DNA from: Rhodoferax sp.
GTDB lineage: Bacteria > Pseudomonadota > Gammaproteobacteria > Burkholderiales > Burkholderiaceae_C
Length of the DNA stretch: 5,820 nt
NCBI GenBank assembly: GCA_028711355.1
Contig: JAQTSL010000238.1
Location: 1-5,820, forward strand
Reading direction: 5' to 3'
The notes under the pieces are model-generated. The model had not been told where the DNA came from. It saw nothing but the letters and a program-made list of their open reading frames with translations, and searched no databases. Below are positions 1 through 4,806 of the stretch, in pieces (positions within the stretch are counted from its first letter, which is position 1; each line of letters starts with the position of its first letter). Made by a program: the position numbers and the translations under genes.

Positions 1-528
1 CCGCTCAGTGATCTGTTCGCCCAGCCACATCAAAAATAAAGTGCCAGCCGTCACCGTCACTACTGCGGTCATCCGAAACCCAAAACCAGGCGACACCACC
101 AAACCAGCGGAGCTCTCCAAAGCCACGGCAATGCCAAGCGACTGGAACAAGGCTAGCCCTAATGTTCCGTAGCGCGTGTACTGGGTGATTTTGCGACGAC
201 CAGCTTCACCCTCTTTTTTTAACTGCTCAAAGGCTGGCAACACGTAGCCCATCAACTGCATGATGATCGAAGCAGATATGTAAGGCATGATGCCCAAGGC
301 AAAGATGGTGAAACGCGACAGCGCACCGCCTGAGAACATATTGAACATGCCCAGGATGCCACCTTGCTGCCCTTTAAAGAACTGCTGCAACTGAGCCGCA
401 TCAATACCCGGCACAGGGATATGCGCGCCGACCCGGTAAACCACCAAAGCCAGCAGCAAAAAAACCAGACGACGACGCAGGTCGCCGTACTTATCGGTCT
501 TGGCAGCAGATGCGGAAAGAGTCGCCAC
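1..528 (-). CDS. secY: Protein translocase subunit SecY, N-terminal part (3' end outside window)
   Basis: SecY is the membrane-embedded core of the SecYEG channel, which exports unfolded proteins and inserts membrane proteins. The visible 176 codons read in one open frame to the window edge; the full protein is usually about 440 residues, so roughly 40 percent is present. Seen: a cytosolic start with KYGDLRRR (residues 13-20), a first hydrophobic segment at about 21-38 ending in the conserved AHIPVPGID, the plug region (GGILGMFNMFSGGALSR, about 56-72), a second segment with GIMPYISASIIMQLM (79-93), the basic cytosolic loop KKEGEAGRRKITQYTRY (104-120), and further segments at about 121-138 and 152-172 ending MWLGEQITER. 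The start is GTG at 528. It gives the family's usual short N-terminus and lies 7 nt after an AAGGAAG ribosome-binding site. It is the last gene seen of the spc operon, 23 nt after rplO, as in most bacteria. Confidence 0.96.
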   Translation of the reverse strand, partial: MATLSASAAKTDKYGDLRRRLVFLLLALVVYRVGAHIPVPGIDAAQLQQFFKGQQGGILGMFNMFSGGALSRFTIFALGIMPYISASIIMQLMGYVLPAFEQLKKEGEAGRRKITQYTRYGTLGLALFQSLGIAVALESSAGLVVSPGFGFRMTAVVTVTAGTLFLMWLGEQITER

Positions 529-542
529 TTACAAGCTTCCTT
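526..542 (-). promoter_or_regulatory. Ribosome-binding site and GTG start of secY
   Basis: Reading the minus strand, AAGGAAG (542-536) stands 7 nt before GTG (528-526). No ATG in the frame fits: the frame closes with TAA immediately upstream of the GTG, and the next in-frame Met lies at about residue 61, inside the plug region. The GTG is therefore the only start that yields the conserved N-terminus. Confidence 0.85.
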
Positions 543-551
543 GCAGAACCA

Positions 552-983
552 TCAAGCCAGCGATCCACCAACCGCTTCGATCGCCGCCTTGGCACCAGCG
601 GTGGCGCCAACACCTGTCAGCTTGACCGCCTTGGTTAACGTGCCAGTTTTGACAACCTTGACCACTTTGGCCAACTCGCCAACCAGACCCGCTTGCTTGA
701 GCACTAACAAGTCAACTTCTACAGCGCCCAGTTTTTCCAGCGTATCCAACGTCACCTCAGCATTAAACTTGAGCAAGGCAGACTTGAAACCACGCTTGGG
801 CAGGCGCCGTTGCATTGGCATCTGACCGCCTTCAAAACCAACCTTGTGGTAGCCACCGGCACGGGATTTTTGACCTTTATGACCACGCCCGGCGGTCTTG
901 CCCAAACCGGAACCAATACCGCGACCCACGCGACGTTTGGCGTGCTTTGCGCCGTCGGCAGACTGAATGTCATTCAATTCCAT
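552..983 (-). CDS. rplO: 50S ribosomal protein L15
   Basis: L15 is a late-assembly protein of the large subunit that contacts 23S rRNA through an extended basic N-terminus. With the start at 983 it has 143 residues, close to the 144 of Escherichia coli. Seen: the Gly/Arg/Lys-rich N-terminal tail (AKRRVGRGIGSGLGKTAGRG, about 15-34, then HKGQKSRAGG), FEGGQMPMQRRLPKRGF (50-66), a globular C-terminal part, and the L15 signature region KLTGVGATAG followed by AKAAIEAVGG (121-140). Two tandem ATG codons (986 and 983) are possible. The second is chosen because related L15 proteins begin MELN and because its spacing of 6 nt from GAGAGG is better than the 3 nt of the first. It starts 10 nt after rpmD and ends 23 nt before secY. 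Confidence 0.97.
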   Translation of the reverse strand: MELNDIQSADGAKHAKRRVGRGIGSGLGKTAGRGHKGQKSRAGGYHKVGFEGGQMPMQRRLPKRGFKSALLKFNAEVTLDTLEKLGAVEVDLLVLKQAGLVGELAKVVKVVKTGTLTKAVKLTGVGATAGAKAAIEAVGGSLA

Positions 984-995
984 CATGAACCTCTC
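981..995 (-). promoter_or_regulatory. Ribosome-binding site deciding the rplO start
   Basis: On the minus strand GAGAGG (995-990) overlaps the rpmD stop codon TGA (996-994) and precedes ATGATG (986-981). Spacing is 3 nt to the first ATG and 6 nt to the second, which favours the second. The overlap suggests that the ribosome ending rpmD reinitiates on rplO. Confidence 0.65.
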
Positions 996-1176
996 AGAGC
1001 ACCTTGACCAGATAACTGATCTTGTTAATCATGCCACGCACCGCGGGCGTATCGACCAGTTCACTGGTACTGCGAATTTTGCGCAAGCCCAGACCGCGAA
1101 CGGTCGCGCGGTGCGACTGGGCACAGCTAATTGGGCTGCGCACCAACTGAACGGTAATTTTCTTTTCGGTCGTCAT
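994..1176 (-). CDS. rpmD: 50S ribosomal protein L30
   Basis: L30 is a small large-subunit protein. The 60-residue product matches the usual bacterial length of 58-61 and shows the family pattern: a first beta strand (KKITVQLVRSPI, 5-16), a basic helix and turn (SHRATVRGLGLRKI, 21-34), and the conserved DTPAVRGMINKISYLVKV (42-59). The ATG at 1176 follows GGAG by 8 nt. It lies 14 nt after rpsE, and its stop overlaps the rplO ribosome-binding site. L30 is absent from some bacterial lineages, but its rpsE-rpmD-rplO position here is the standard one. Nothing odd is seen. Confidence 0.97.
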   Translation of the reverse strand: MTTEKKITVQLVRSPISCAQSHRATVRGLGLRKIRSTSELVDTPAVRGMINKISYLVKVL

Positions 1177-1190
1177 CTCTTGTGCTCCGA

Positions 1191-1715
1191 TCAGGCAAAC
1201 AGTTCTTCAACTGTTTTGCCACGCTTGGCCGCCACCGCCGACGGCGTGGTAGCGCGTGATAGCGCGTTTAATGTCGCGCGAACCATGTTGTAGGGATTAC
1301 TAGAACCGTGGCTCTTGGCCACGATATCGGTGATGCCCAATACTTCAAAAACCGCGCGCATCGGCCCGCCGGCAATGATGCCAGTACCTTTGGGGGCAGG
1401 CGCCATCATCACCGAGGCAGCGCCATGATGACCCACCACCGTGTGGTGAATCGAACCATTTTTCAGTGGCACCTTACTCATGTTGCGACGTGCCTCTTCC
1501 ATAGCCTTTTGAACCGCCGCTGGCACTTCTTTGGACTTACCCTTGCCCATACCAACGGTACCGTCACCATCACCTACCACAGTCAAGGCGGCAAAACCCA
1601 GGATACGACCACCCTTTACCACCTTGGTCACGCGGTTAATCGCGATCATCTTTTCACGCAAGCCGTCCTCGGGGCCCTCAGCCTTACCTTGCATTTTTGC
1701 TTGTACTTTAGCCAT
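1191..1715 (-). CDS. rpsE: 30S ribosomal protein S5
   Basis: S5 is a small-subunit protein near the decoding centre and mRNA entry, involved in accuracy and in the action of spectinomycin. The 174 residues compare with 167 in E. coli, the extra ones lying in the variable N-terminus. Seen: the S5 N-terminal RNA-binding domain (about 19-85) with INRVTKVVKGGRILGF (26-41), the loop where spectinomycin-resistance changes occur in other bacteria, then LTVVGDGDG (44-52) and MGKGKSKEVP (56-65); and the C-terminal domain (about 95-165) with PAPKGTGIIAGGPMRAVFE (107-124... region), GSSNPYNMVRAT and VAAKRGKTVEE. No classical resistance change is evident in the loop. Residue 53 is Thr where close relatives, as I recall them, have Arg. 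ATG at 1715, 17 nt after rplR; its ribosome-binding site (GGAAA) is weak. Confidence 0.97.
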   Translation of the reverse strand: MAKVQAKMQGKAEGPEDGLREKMIAINRVTKVVKGGRILGFAALTVVGDGDGTVGMGKGKSKEVPAAVQKAMEEARRNMSKVPLKNGSIHHTVVGHHGAASVMMAPAPKGTGIIAGGPMRAVFEVLGITDIVAKSHGSSNPYNMVRATLNALSRATTPSAVAAKRGKTVEELFA

Positions 1716-1732
1716 CTTAATTTCCGATCTGC

Positions 1733-2098
1733 TTAAAACTGCAAGCCAGCTTCACGCGCTGACTCGGCCAGCGCCTTGACGCGGCCGTGGTACGCGTACC
1801 CGGCACGATCAAACGCCACTTTTTCAACGCCGGCAGCCTTGGCCTTCTCGGCGACGCGCTTGCCAACAATTTGTGCCGCTGCCACATTGCCACCCTTGCC
1901 AGCACCACCTAACGACTGACGCACCTCAGCTTCGGCGCTGGATGCGCTTGCCAACACCTTGGCGCCATCGCCAGAAATGACGCTGGCATAAATGTGCAAG
2001 TTGGTACGATGCACGGTCAGGCGCACAGCGCCTTGGTCGGCAATGCGGATACGTGTCTGACGGGCACGACGCAGACGCTGTTCATTTTTGTTCAACAT
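1733..2098 (-). CDS. rplR: 50S ribosomal protein L18
   Basis: L18 binds 5S rRNA and, together with L5, docks it onto the central protuberance of the large subunit. The 121 residues fit the usual 115-122. Seen: a basic N-terminal tail (MLNKNEQRLRRARQTRIRI) of the kind that contacts rRNA, the RLTVHRTNLHIYA segment (26-38), an Ala/Gly-rich middle, and the conserved C-terminal FDRAGYAYHGRVKALAE (96-112). ATG at 2098 stands 7 nt after a strong AAGGAG site that overlaps the rplF stop (TAAGGAG), which suggests coupled translation. The gap to rplF is 11 nt and to rpsE 17 nt. Confidence 0.97.
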   Translation of the reverse strand: MLNKNEQRLRRARQTRIRIADQGAVRLTVHRTNLHIYASVISGDGAKVLASASSAEAEVRQSLGGAGKGGNVAAAQIVGKRVAEKAKAAGVEKVAFDRAGYAYHGRVKALAESAREAGLQF

Positions 2099-2109
2099 GG
2101 CGCGGCTCC

Positions 2110-2643
2110 TTATTTCTTCTTGGTTTCTTTGATGGCAACCGTTTCATCCGAATAACGGATGCCCTTGCCCTTGTAAGGCTCAGGCGGACGGATCGCGCGA
2201 ATTTCAGCAGCCACCTGCCCGACGCGCTGACGATCTGCTCCCTTGATCACGATTTCAGTCGGGGTTGGTGTCGCCACAGAAATACCGTCGGGCATTTCCT
2301 TGTCAACCGGGTGTGAATAACCGACCACCAAATTAAGCTTTTTGCCCTGAGCTTGAGCCTTGTAGCCCACGCCAATCAGCGTCAGCTTCTTCTCGAAGCC
2401 CTTACTCACGCCGATTACCATGTTGTTAACCAATTGGCGCAATGTGCCAGACATGGCGTCGGCTTCACGTGAATCATTGGCAGCCTTGAAACTTACCCGA
2501 CCCTCTTCACTGGTGATCTGGACCAGACTGTTTTGCGCCACCGTCAACAAACCACCAGCGCCCTTGACACTGATCTTCTGCTCAGCCAAAACAACTTCCA
2601 CTCCGGCGGGAATGGCAACGGGCATTTTTCCAATACGAGACAT
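2110..2643 (-). CDS. rplF: 50S ribosomal protein L6
   Basis: L6 sits at the base of the large-subunit stalk near the GTPase-associated centre, beside the sarcin-ricin loop. The product is 177 residues, the same as E. coli L6. Seen: MSRIGKMPVAIPAGVEV at the N-terminus, two similar alpha/beta domains (about 1-82 and 83-177), the inter-domain stretch NNMVIGVSKGFEKKLTLIG (73-91), GVGYKAQAQGKKLNL, and the C-terminal L6 signature PPEPYKGKGIRYSDE (153-167) with a lysine-rich tail. ATG at 2643 follows GAGGAG by 9 nt. The 26 nt between rpsH and rplF is the longest gap within the operon, and I see no hairpin or promoter in it. Confidence 0.98.
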   Translation of the reverse strand: MSRIGKMPVAIPAGVEVVLAEQKISVKGAGGLLTVAQNSLVQITSEEGRVSFKAANDSREADAMSGTLRQLVNNMVIGVSKGFEKKLTLIGVGYKAQAQGKKLNLVVGYSHPVDKEMPDGISVATPTPTEIVIKGADRQRVGQVAAEIRAIRPPEPYKGKGIRYSDETVAIKETKKK

Positions 2644-2669
2644 GTTCTATTACTCCTCAGTGTCACGCA

Positions 2670-3065
2670 TCAGGCGACGTAGCACAGCACTTCACCACCG
2701 ACACCGGTAGCGCGCGCCTTGCGATCAGTCATGACGCCCTTGGGTGTCGTCACGATGGCAACGCCCAAACCATTTTGAACTTGCGCAATCGCGTCGCTGC
2801 GGCGATAGACGCGCAGACCAGGACGACTGACGCGCTCGATCCGCTCTATCACCGGACGACCCGCGTAATATTTAAGTGCAATCTCAAGCTCCGGCTTGCC
2901 ATCAACCGCGTTTACCTTAAACGCATCAATGTAGCCTTCGTCTTGCAGAACTTGGGCAATTGCCACCTTCACCTTGGAAGAAGGCACACGAACGGATGTT
3001 TTAGCCACCATCTGCGCATTGCGAATGCGCGTTAACAGGTCGGCAATCGGATCACTCATGCTCAT
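2670..3065 (-). CDS. rpsH: 30S ribosomal protein S8
   Basis: S8 is a primary 16S rRNA binder of the small-subunit platform. In E. coli it is also the translational repressor of the spc operon, acting near the start of rplE. The 131 residues match the usual 130-132. Seen: MSMSDPIADLLTRIRNAQ (1-18), the PSSKVKVAIAQVL helix (28-40), and the C-terminal rRNA-binding signature GLGVAIVTTPKGVMTDRKA (99-117) ending GGEVLCYVA. Two Mets are near the start (3065 and 3059). The first is chosen because MSMSDPI is the usual Burkholderiales N-terminus and AGGAG lies 7 nt upstream of it. The gap to rpsN is 17 nt. Whether S8 represses this operon is an inference only. Confidence 0.97.
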   Translation of the reverse strand: MSMSDPIADLLTRIRNAQMVAKTSVRVPSSKVKVAIAQVLQDEGYIDAFKVNAVDGKPELEIALKYYAGRPVIERIERVSRPGLRVYRRSDAIAQVQNGLGVAIVTTPKGVMTDRKARATGVGGEVLCYVA

Positions 3066-3082
3066 ATCTTGTCTCCTGCCGC

Positions 3083-3388
3083 TTACCAGCTAGCTTTGGT
3101 AATGCCAGGTATTTCACCGGCAAAAGCCATTTCACGAATCTTGGCACGTGCCAAACCAAACTGCGCAAATGTTCCACGCGGACGCCCGGTAATGGCACAG
3201 CGGTTACGTTGCCGCGTGGGGTTAGCGTTGCGGGGCAACGCCTGCAAGCTCAGACGTGCTGCCGCACGCTCTTCATCAGAGTGCTTGGCGCTGTTTGCAA
3301 TTGCCTTCAATTCCGCACGTTTTTTTGCGTACTTGGCAACCAGTTTGTCTCTTTTGAGCTCGCGCTCGATTAAAGCCATCTTAGCCAC
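3083..3388 (-). CDS. rpsN: 30S ribosomal protein S14, zinc-independent form
   Basis: S14 is a late-assembling protein of the small-subunit head. The 101 residues are the length of the long, zinc-free (C-minus) class rather than the 61-residue zinc-ribbon class; only one cysteine is present (C64), so no zinc ribbon can form. Seen: MAKMALIERELKRDKLVAKY (1-20), a basic helical middle, LPRNANPTRQRNRCAITGR (51-69), and the conserved end RAKIREMAFAGEIPGITKASW from residue 81. The start is GTG at 3388, giving the family N-terminus MAKxALIERE. An internal ATG at 3379 would remove three conserved residues. GAGGTG overlaps the rplE stop (TGAGGTG) 4 nt before the GTG. The gap to rplE is 8 nt. Confidence 0.97.
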   Translation of the reverse strand: MAKMALIERELKRDKLVAKYAKKRAELKAIANSAKHSDEERAAARLSLQALPRNANPTRQRNRCAITGRPRGTFAQFGLARAKIREMAFAGEIPGITKASW

Positions 3389-3398
3389 AGATCACCTC
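3386..3398 (-). promoter_or_regulatory. Ribosome-binding site and GTG start of rpsN
   Basis: Minus strand: the rplE stop TGA (3399-3397) runs into GAGGTG (3398-3393), then ATCT, then GTG (3388-3386). Spacing of 4 nt is short but workable. The alternative ATG at 3379 is 13 nt away and loses conserved residues, so GTG is preferred. Confidence 0.7.
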
Positions 3399-3936
3399 AG
3401 TTCTTGAAGGGAAAACGGAAACCGGCGAGCAGCGCCTTGCACTCGTCATCGGTCTTGGCCGTTGTCGTGATGCTGATATTGAGACCACGCAAGGCATCCA
3501 CCTTGTCGTATTCAATTTCAGGAAAAATGATCTGCTCTTTAACGCCAATGTTGTAGTTGCCACGACCGTCGAAAGAGCGGCCCGAAATACCGCGGAAGTC
3601 GCGTACCCGGGGCAACGCCACCGTAACAAAGCGGTCTAGAAACTCATACATATGGGCGCCACGCAGCGTCACCATGCAGCCGATCGCCTGGTTTTCGCGA
3701 ATCTTGAAGCCGGCAATGGCCTTCTTGGACATTGTCACCACTGGCTTCTGACCTGCAATTTTGGTCAGGTCATCCACCGCGTGATCCATGACTTTCTTGT
3801 CGGCGACCGCTTCGCTGACACCCATGTTGAGGGTGATCTTGGTCAGGCGGGGCACCTGCATGGGCGATTTGTAGCCAAATTTGGCGATCAGTTCGGGCGC
3901 CACTTTTTCCCGATAGATTTGTTGCAAACGAGCCAT
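3397..3936 (-). CDS. rplE: 50S ribosomal protein L5
   Basis: L5 binds 5S rRNA with L18 in the central protuberance and touches the small-subunit head and P-site tRNA. The 179 residues equal the E. coli length counted with Met. Seen: MARLQQIYREKVAPELIAKF (1-20), the L5 signature region PRLTKITLNMGVSEA (29-43), AGQKPVVTMSKKAIAGFKIRE (61-81), VTLRGAHMYEFLDRFVTVALPRVRDFRG (89-116, conserved in two blocks), then EQIIFPEIEYDKVDALRGLNI and a PFKN end. ATG at 3936 is only 2 nt beyond the rplX stop, and its ribosome-binding site (AAGGTGG, 7 nt spacing) lies inside rplX, so the two are probably translated together. In E. coli this junction holds the S8 repressor target; I do not see an obvious equivalent here. 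Confidence 0.98.
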   Translation of the reverse strand: MARLQQIYREKVAPELIAKFGYKSPMQVPRLTKITLNMGVSEAVADKKVMDHAVDDLTKIAGQKPVVTMSKKAIAGFKIRENQAIGCMVTLRGAHMYEFLDRFVTVALPRVRDFRGISGRSFDGRGNYNIGVKEQIIFPEIEYDKVDALRGLNISITTTAKTDDECKALLAGFRFPFKN

Positions 3937-3938
3937 GT

Positions 3939-4259
3939 TTATGCCACCTTGATTTCTTCGCCGCTTGACTTGTAAACGCGTACGCGCTTGCCATCAGCCT
4001 GCACCTTGATCCCAACCCGGTCAGCCTTGCCTGTAGCAACATTCAAAATCGCCACATTGGATTGGTGGATCGGCATGGTTTTATCGACAATGCCGCCCGC
4101 TTCACCCTTCATCGGGTTAGGCTTGGCGTGTTTTTTGACCACATTGACGCCTTCCACCACCAGGTGAGAATCGTCTTTGCGCTGCGTCACTTTGCCGCGC
4201 TTGCCTTTGTCACGTCCTGCGAGCACGATGACATCGTCGCCTTTGCGAATTTTGTTCAT
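3939..4259 (-). CDS. rplX: 50S ribosomal protein L24
   Basis: L24 is an early assembly-initiating protein that binds the 5' region of 23S rRNA and sits near the peptide exit tunnel. The 106 residues agree with the usual 103-107. Seen: the N-terminal KOW motif (RKGDDVIVLAGRDKGKRGKV, 5-24), VEGVNVVKKHAKPNP (35-49) with the conserved GGIVDKTMPIHQSNV (55-69), and a beta-rich basic C-terminus (VGIKVQADGKRVRVYKSSGE). ATG at 4259 is preceded by AAGGA overlapping the rplN stop (TAAGGA), 7 nt away. The gap to rplN is 10 nt, and to rplE 2 nt. Confidence 0.97.
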   Translation of the reverse strand: MNKIRKGDDVIVLAGRDKGKRGKVTQRKDDSHLVVEGVNVVKKHAKPNPMKGEAGGIVDKTMPIHQSNVAILNVATGKADRVGIKVQADGKRVRVYKSSGEEIKVA

Positions 4260-4269
4260 AGCGGTGTCC

Positions 4270-4638
4270 TTACAAAACTTCTGGCGCCAAGGACACGATC
4301 TTCATGAACCGCTCGGTGCGCAGCTCACGCGTCACTGGTCCAAAAATACGGGTGCCGATCGGCTCCAACTTGGCATTAAGCAAAACTGCTGCATTGCCAT
4401 CAAACTTGACCAGGGAACCATCAGAGCGACGGATACCCTTGGCGGTGCGAACAACCACAGCACTGTAAACGTCGCCTTTCTTGACGCGCCCACGTGGTGC
4501 TGCTTCCTTGATGCTGACTTTGATAATGTCGCCCACGCTGGCATAGCGACGCTTGGACCCGCCCAGCACCTTGATGCACAGAACGGACTTGGCGCCGGTG
4601 TTGTCGGCAACTTCGAGTCGAGATTCGGTTTGGATCAT
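4270..4638 (-). CDS. rplN: 50S ribosomal protein L14, first gene of the spc operon
   Basis: L14 binds 23S rRNA on the subunit interface and forms intersubunit bridges with 16S rRNA; it is also a contact site of the silencing factor RsfS. The chosen start gives 122 residues, the family norm. Seen: MIQTESRLEVADNTGAK (1-17), the L14 signature stretch VLGGSKRRYASVGDIIKVSIK (24-44, in two blocks), APRGRVKKGDVYSAVVVRTA (47-66), FDGNAAVLLN, and GTRIFGPVTRELR (96-108). The open frame continues upstream to an ATG at 4746, but those 36 extra residues are unlike any L14 and would cover the leader hairpins, so ATG 4638 is used. Its ribosome-binding site is weak (GGGA, 9 nt). The gene directly upstream is glpD, not rpsQ. 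Confidence 0.98.
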   Translation of the reverse strand: MIQTESRLEVADNTGAKSVLCIKVLGGSKRRYASVGDIIKVSIKEAAPRGRVKKGDVYSAVVVRTAKGIRRSDGSLVKFDGNAAVLLNAKLEPIGTRIFGPVTRELRTERFMKIVSLAPEVL

Positions 4639-4648
4639 TTGTAAATTT

Positions 4649-4690
4649 CCCAACTTGCACCGATTGCTTTCGCATCCGGTCAGTCTTGGG
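4649..4690 (-). promoter_or_regulatory. Leader hairpin 3 with possible Shine-Dalgarno-sequestering base stem
   Basis: Upper part (4680-4659): CCGGATGC and GCAATCGG pair around a GAAA loop with one A-A mismatch and one G-U pair, plus a closing A-T pair. Lower part: CCCAA (4690-4686) pairs with TTGGG (4653-4649), leaving about 5 nt unpaired on each side. The lower stem includes the GGG of the only Shine-Dalgarno-like sequence of rplN (GGGA, 4651-4648). The pairing is visible; its effect on translation is inferred. Confidence 0.5.
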
Positions 4691-4701
4691 CCCGTAACAA
4701 C

Positions 4702-4722
4702 TGGTGTGAACCACTCACACCA
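4702..4722 (-). repeat. Leader hairpin 2, perfect 8-bp stem
   Basis: TGGTGTGA and TCACACCA are perfect inverted copies separated by 5 nt, giving an 8-bp stem in the rplN leader. On the minus strand no U-run follows it, so it is not an intrinsic terminator in the direction of the operon. On the plus strand it is followed by TCTGTTTTT, but no plus-strand gene is known here. Confidence 0.65.
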
Positions 4723-4740
4723 TCTGTTTTTGGGCAGACA

Positions 4741-4762
4741 CTTCATGCTCTTTCGAGTGAAG
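4741..4762 (-). repeat. Leader hairpin 1 with GAAA tetraloop
   Basis: Minus strand: CTTCA and TGAAG form a 5-bp stem, then CTC/GAG form 3 bp around a GAAA loop, with a 2-nt CA bulge on the 3' side. GGG just upstream (4765-4763) can also pair with CCC at 4734-4732. The hairpin falls at or within a few nt of the predicted 5' end of the transcript, where it could shield the mRNA from 5'-end-dependent decay (inference). Confidence 0.6.
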
Positions 4763-4768
4763 CCCTGT

Positions 4769-4806
4769 ATTATGCCCGTGTTTTAGCCGATTTGCAAAAC
4801 TTTTTT
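4769..4806 (-). promoter_or_regulatory. Probable sigma-70-type promoter of the spc operon with A-tract
   Basis: On the minus strand TTGCAA (4797-4792, 4 of 6 consensus bases) is separated by exactly 17 nt from CATAAT (4774-4769, 5 of 6). A run of six A residues (4806-4801) lies at about -44 to -39, the place of the proximal UP subsite bound by the RNA polymerase alpha subunit. The first A belongs to the glpD stop codon. The predicted start of transcription is about 4762-4765. This agrees with strong, independent expression of rplN and the genes after it. Confidence 0.75.

Larger units (their letters stand above)
4639..4765 (-). promoter_or_regulatory. Structured 5' leader of the spc operon mRNA
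   Basis: Between the inferred transcription start (about 4762-4765) and the rplN ATG lie about 125 nt without a credible gene. Reading the minus strand, they contain three inverted repeats: 4762-4741, 4722-4702 and 4680-4659, each listed separately. The first and third are capped by GAAA tetraloops. CCCAA (4690-4686) just before the third hairpin is complementary to UUGGG (4653-4649), which contains the weak rplN Shine-Dalgarno, so the third hairpin can extend to cover it. A regulatory function is inferred from this design; I know of no named leader family at this position in Burkholderiales. Confidence 0.5.

Noticed and set aside
364..825. Long plus-strand ORFs such as 364-825, 1308-1736, 4177-4644 and 4812-5375
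   Set aside because: Each lies opposite a conserved gene (secY/rplO, rpsE, rplX/rplN, glpD) and its translation is low-complexity or unlike known proteins; they are shadows.
984..986. First of two tandem ATGs as the start of rplO
   Set aside because: Its spacing of only 3 nt to the Shine-Dalgarno is poor and related L15 proteins begin at the second Met (MELN); use of both cannot be excluded.
1599..1640. Spectinomycin-resistance change in the S5 loop
   Set aside because: The loop reads RVTKVVKGGR, which keeps the conserved Lys, Gly and Arg residues. Thr for Ser is conservative and, as far as I recall, usual in Burkholderiales.
4421..4714. Small ORF starting in the leader (97 codons, minus strand) that overlaps rplN in another frame
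   Set aside because: Most of it is the rplN coding sequence read out of frame, its product has no recognisable pattern, and no good ribosome-binding site precedes it.
4702..4730. Possible rho-independent terminator on the plus strand (8-bp stem followed by TCTGTTTTT)
   Set aside because: No plus-strand gene reads into it, and the stem also fits as a leader element of the minus-strand operon. It could stop antisense transcripts, but nothing here supports that use.
4639..4746. An in-frame upstream ATG at 4746 that would lengthen L14 by 36 residues
   Set aside because: The extension has no resemblance to L14, has no suitable ribosome-binding site, and overlaps the hairpins of the leader. MIQTES at 4638 is the family start.
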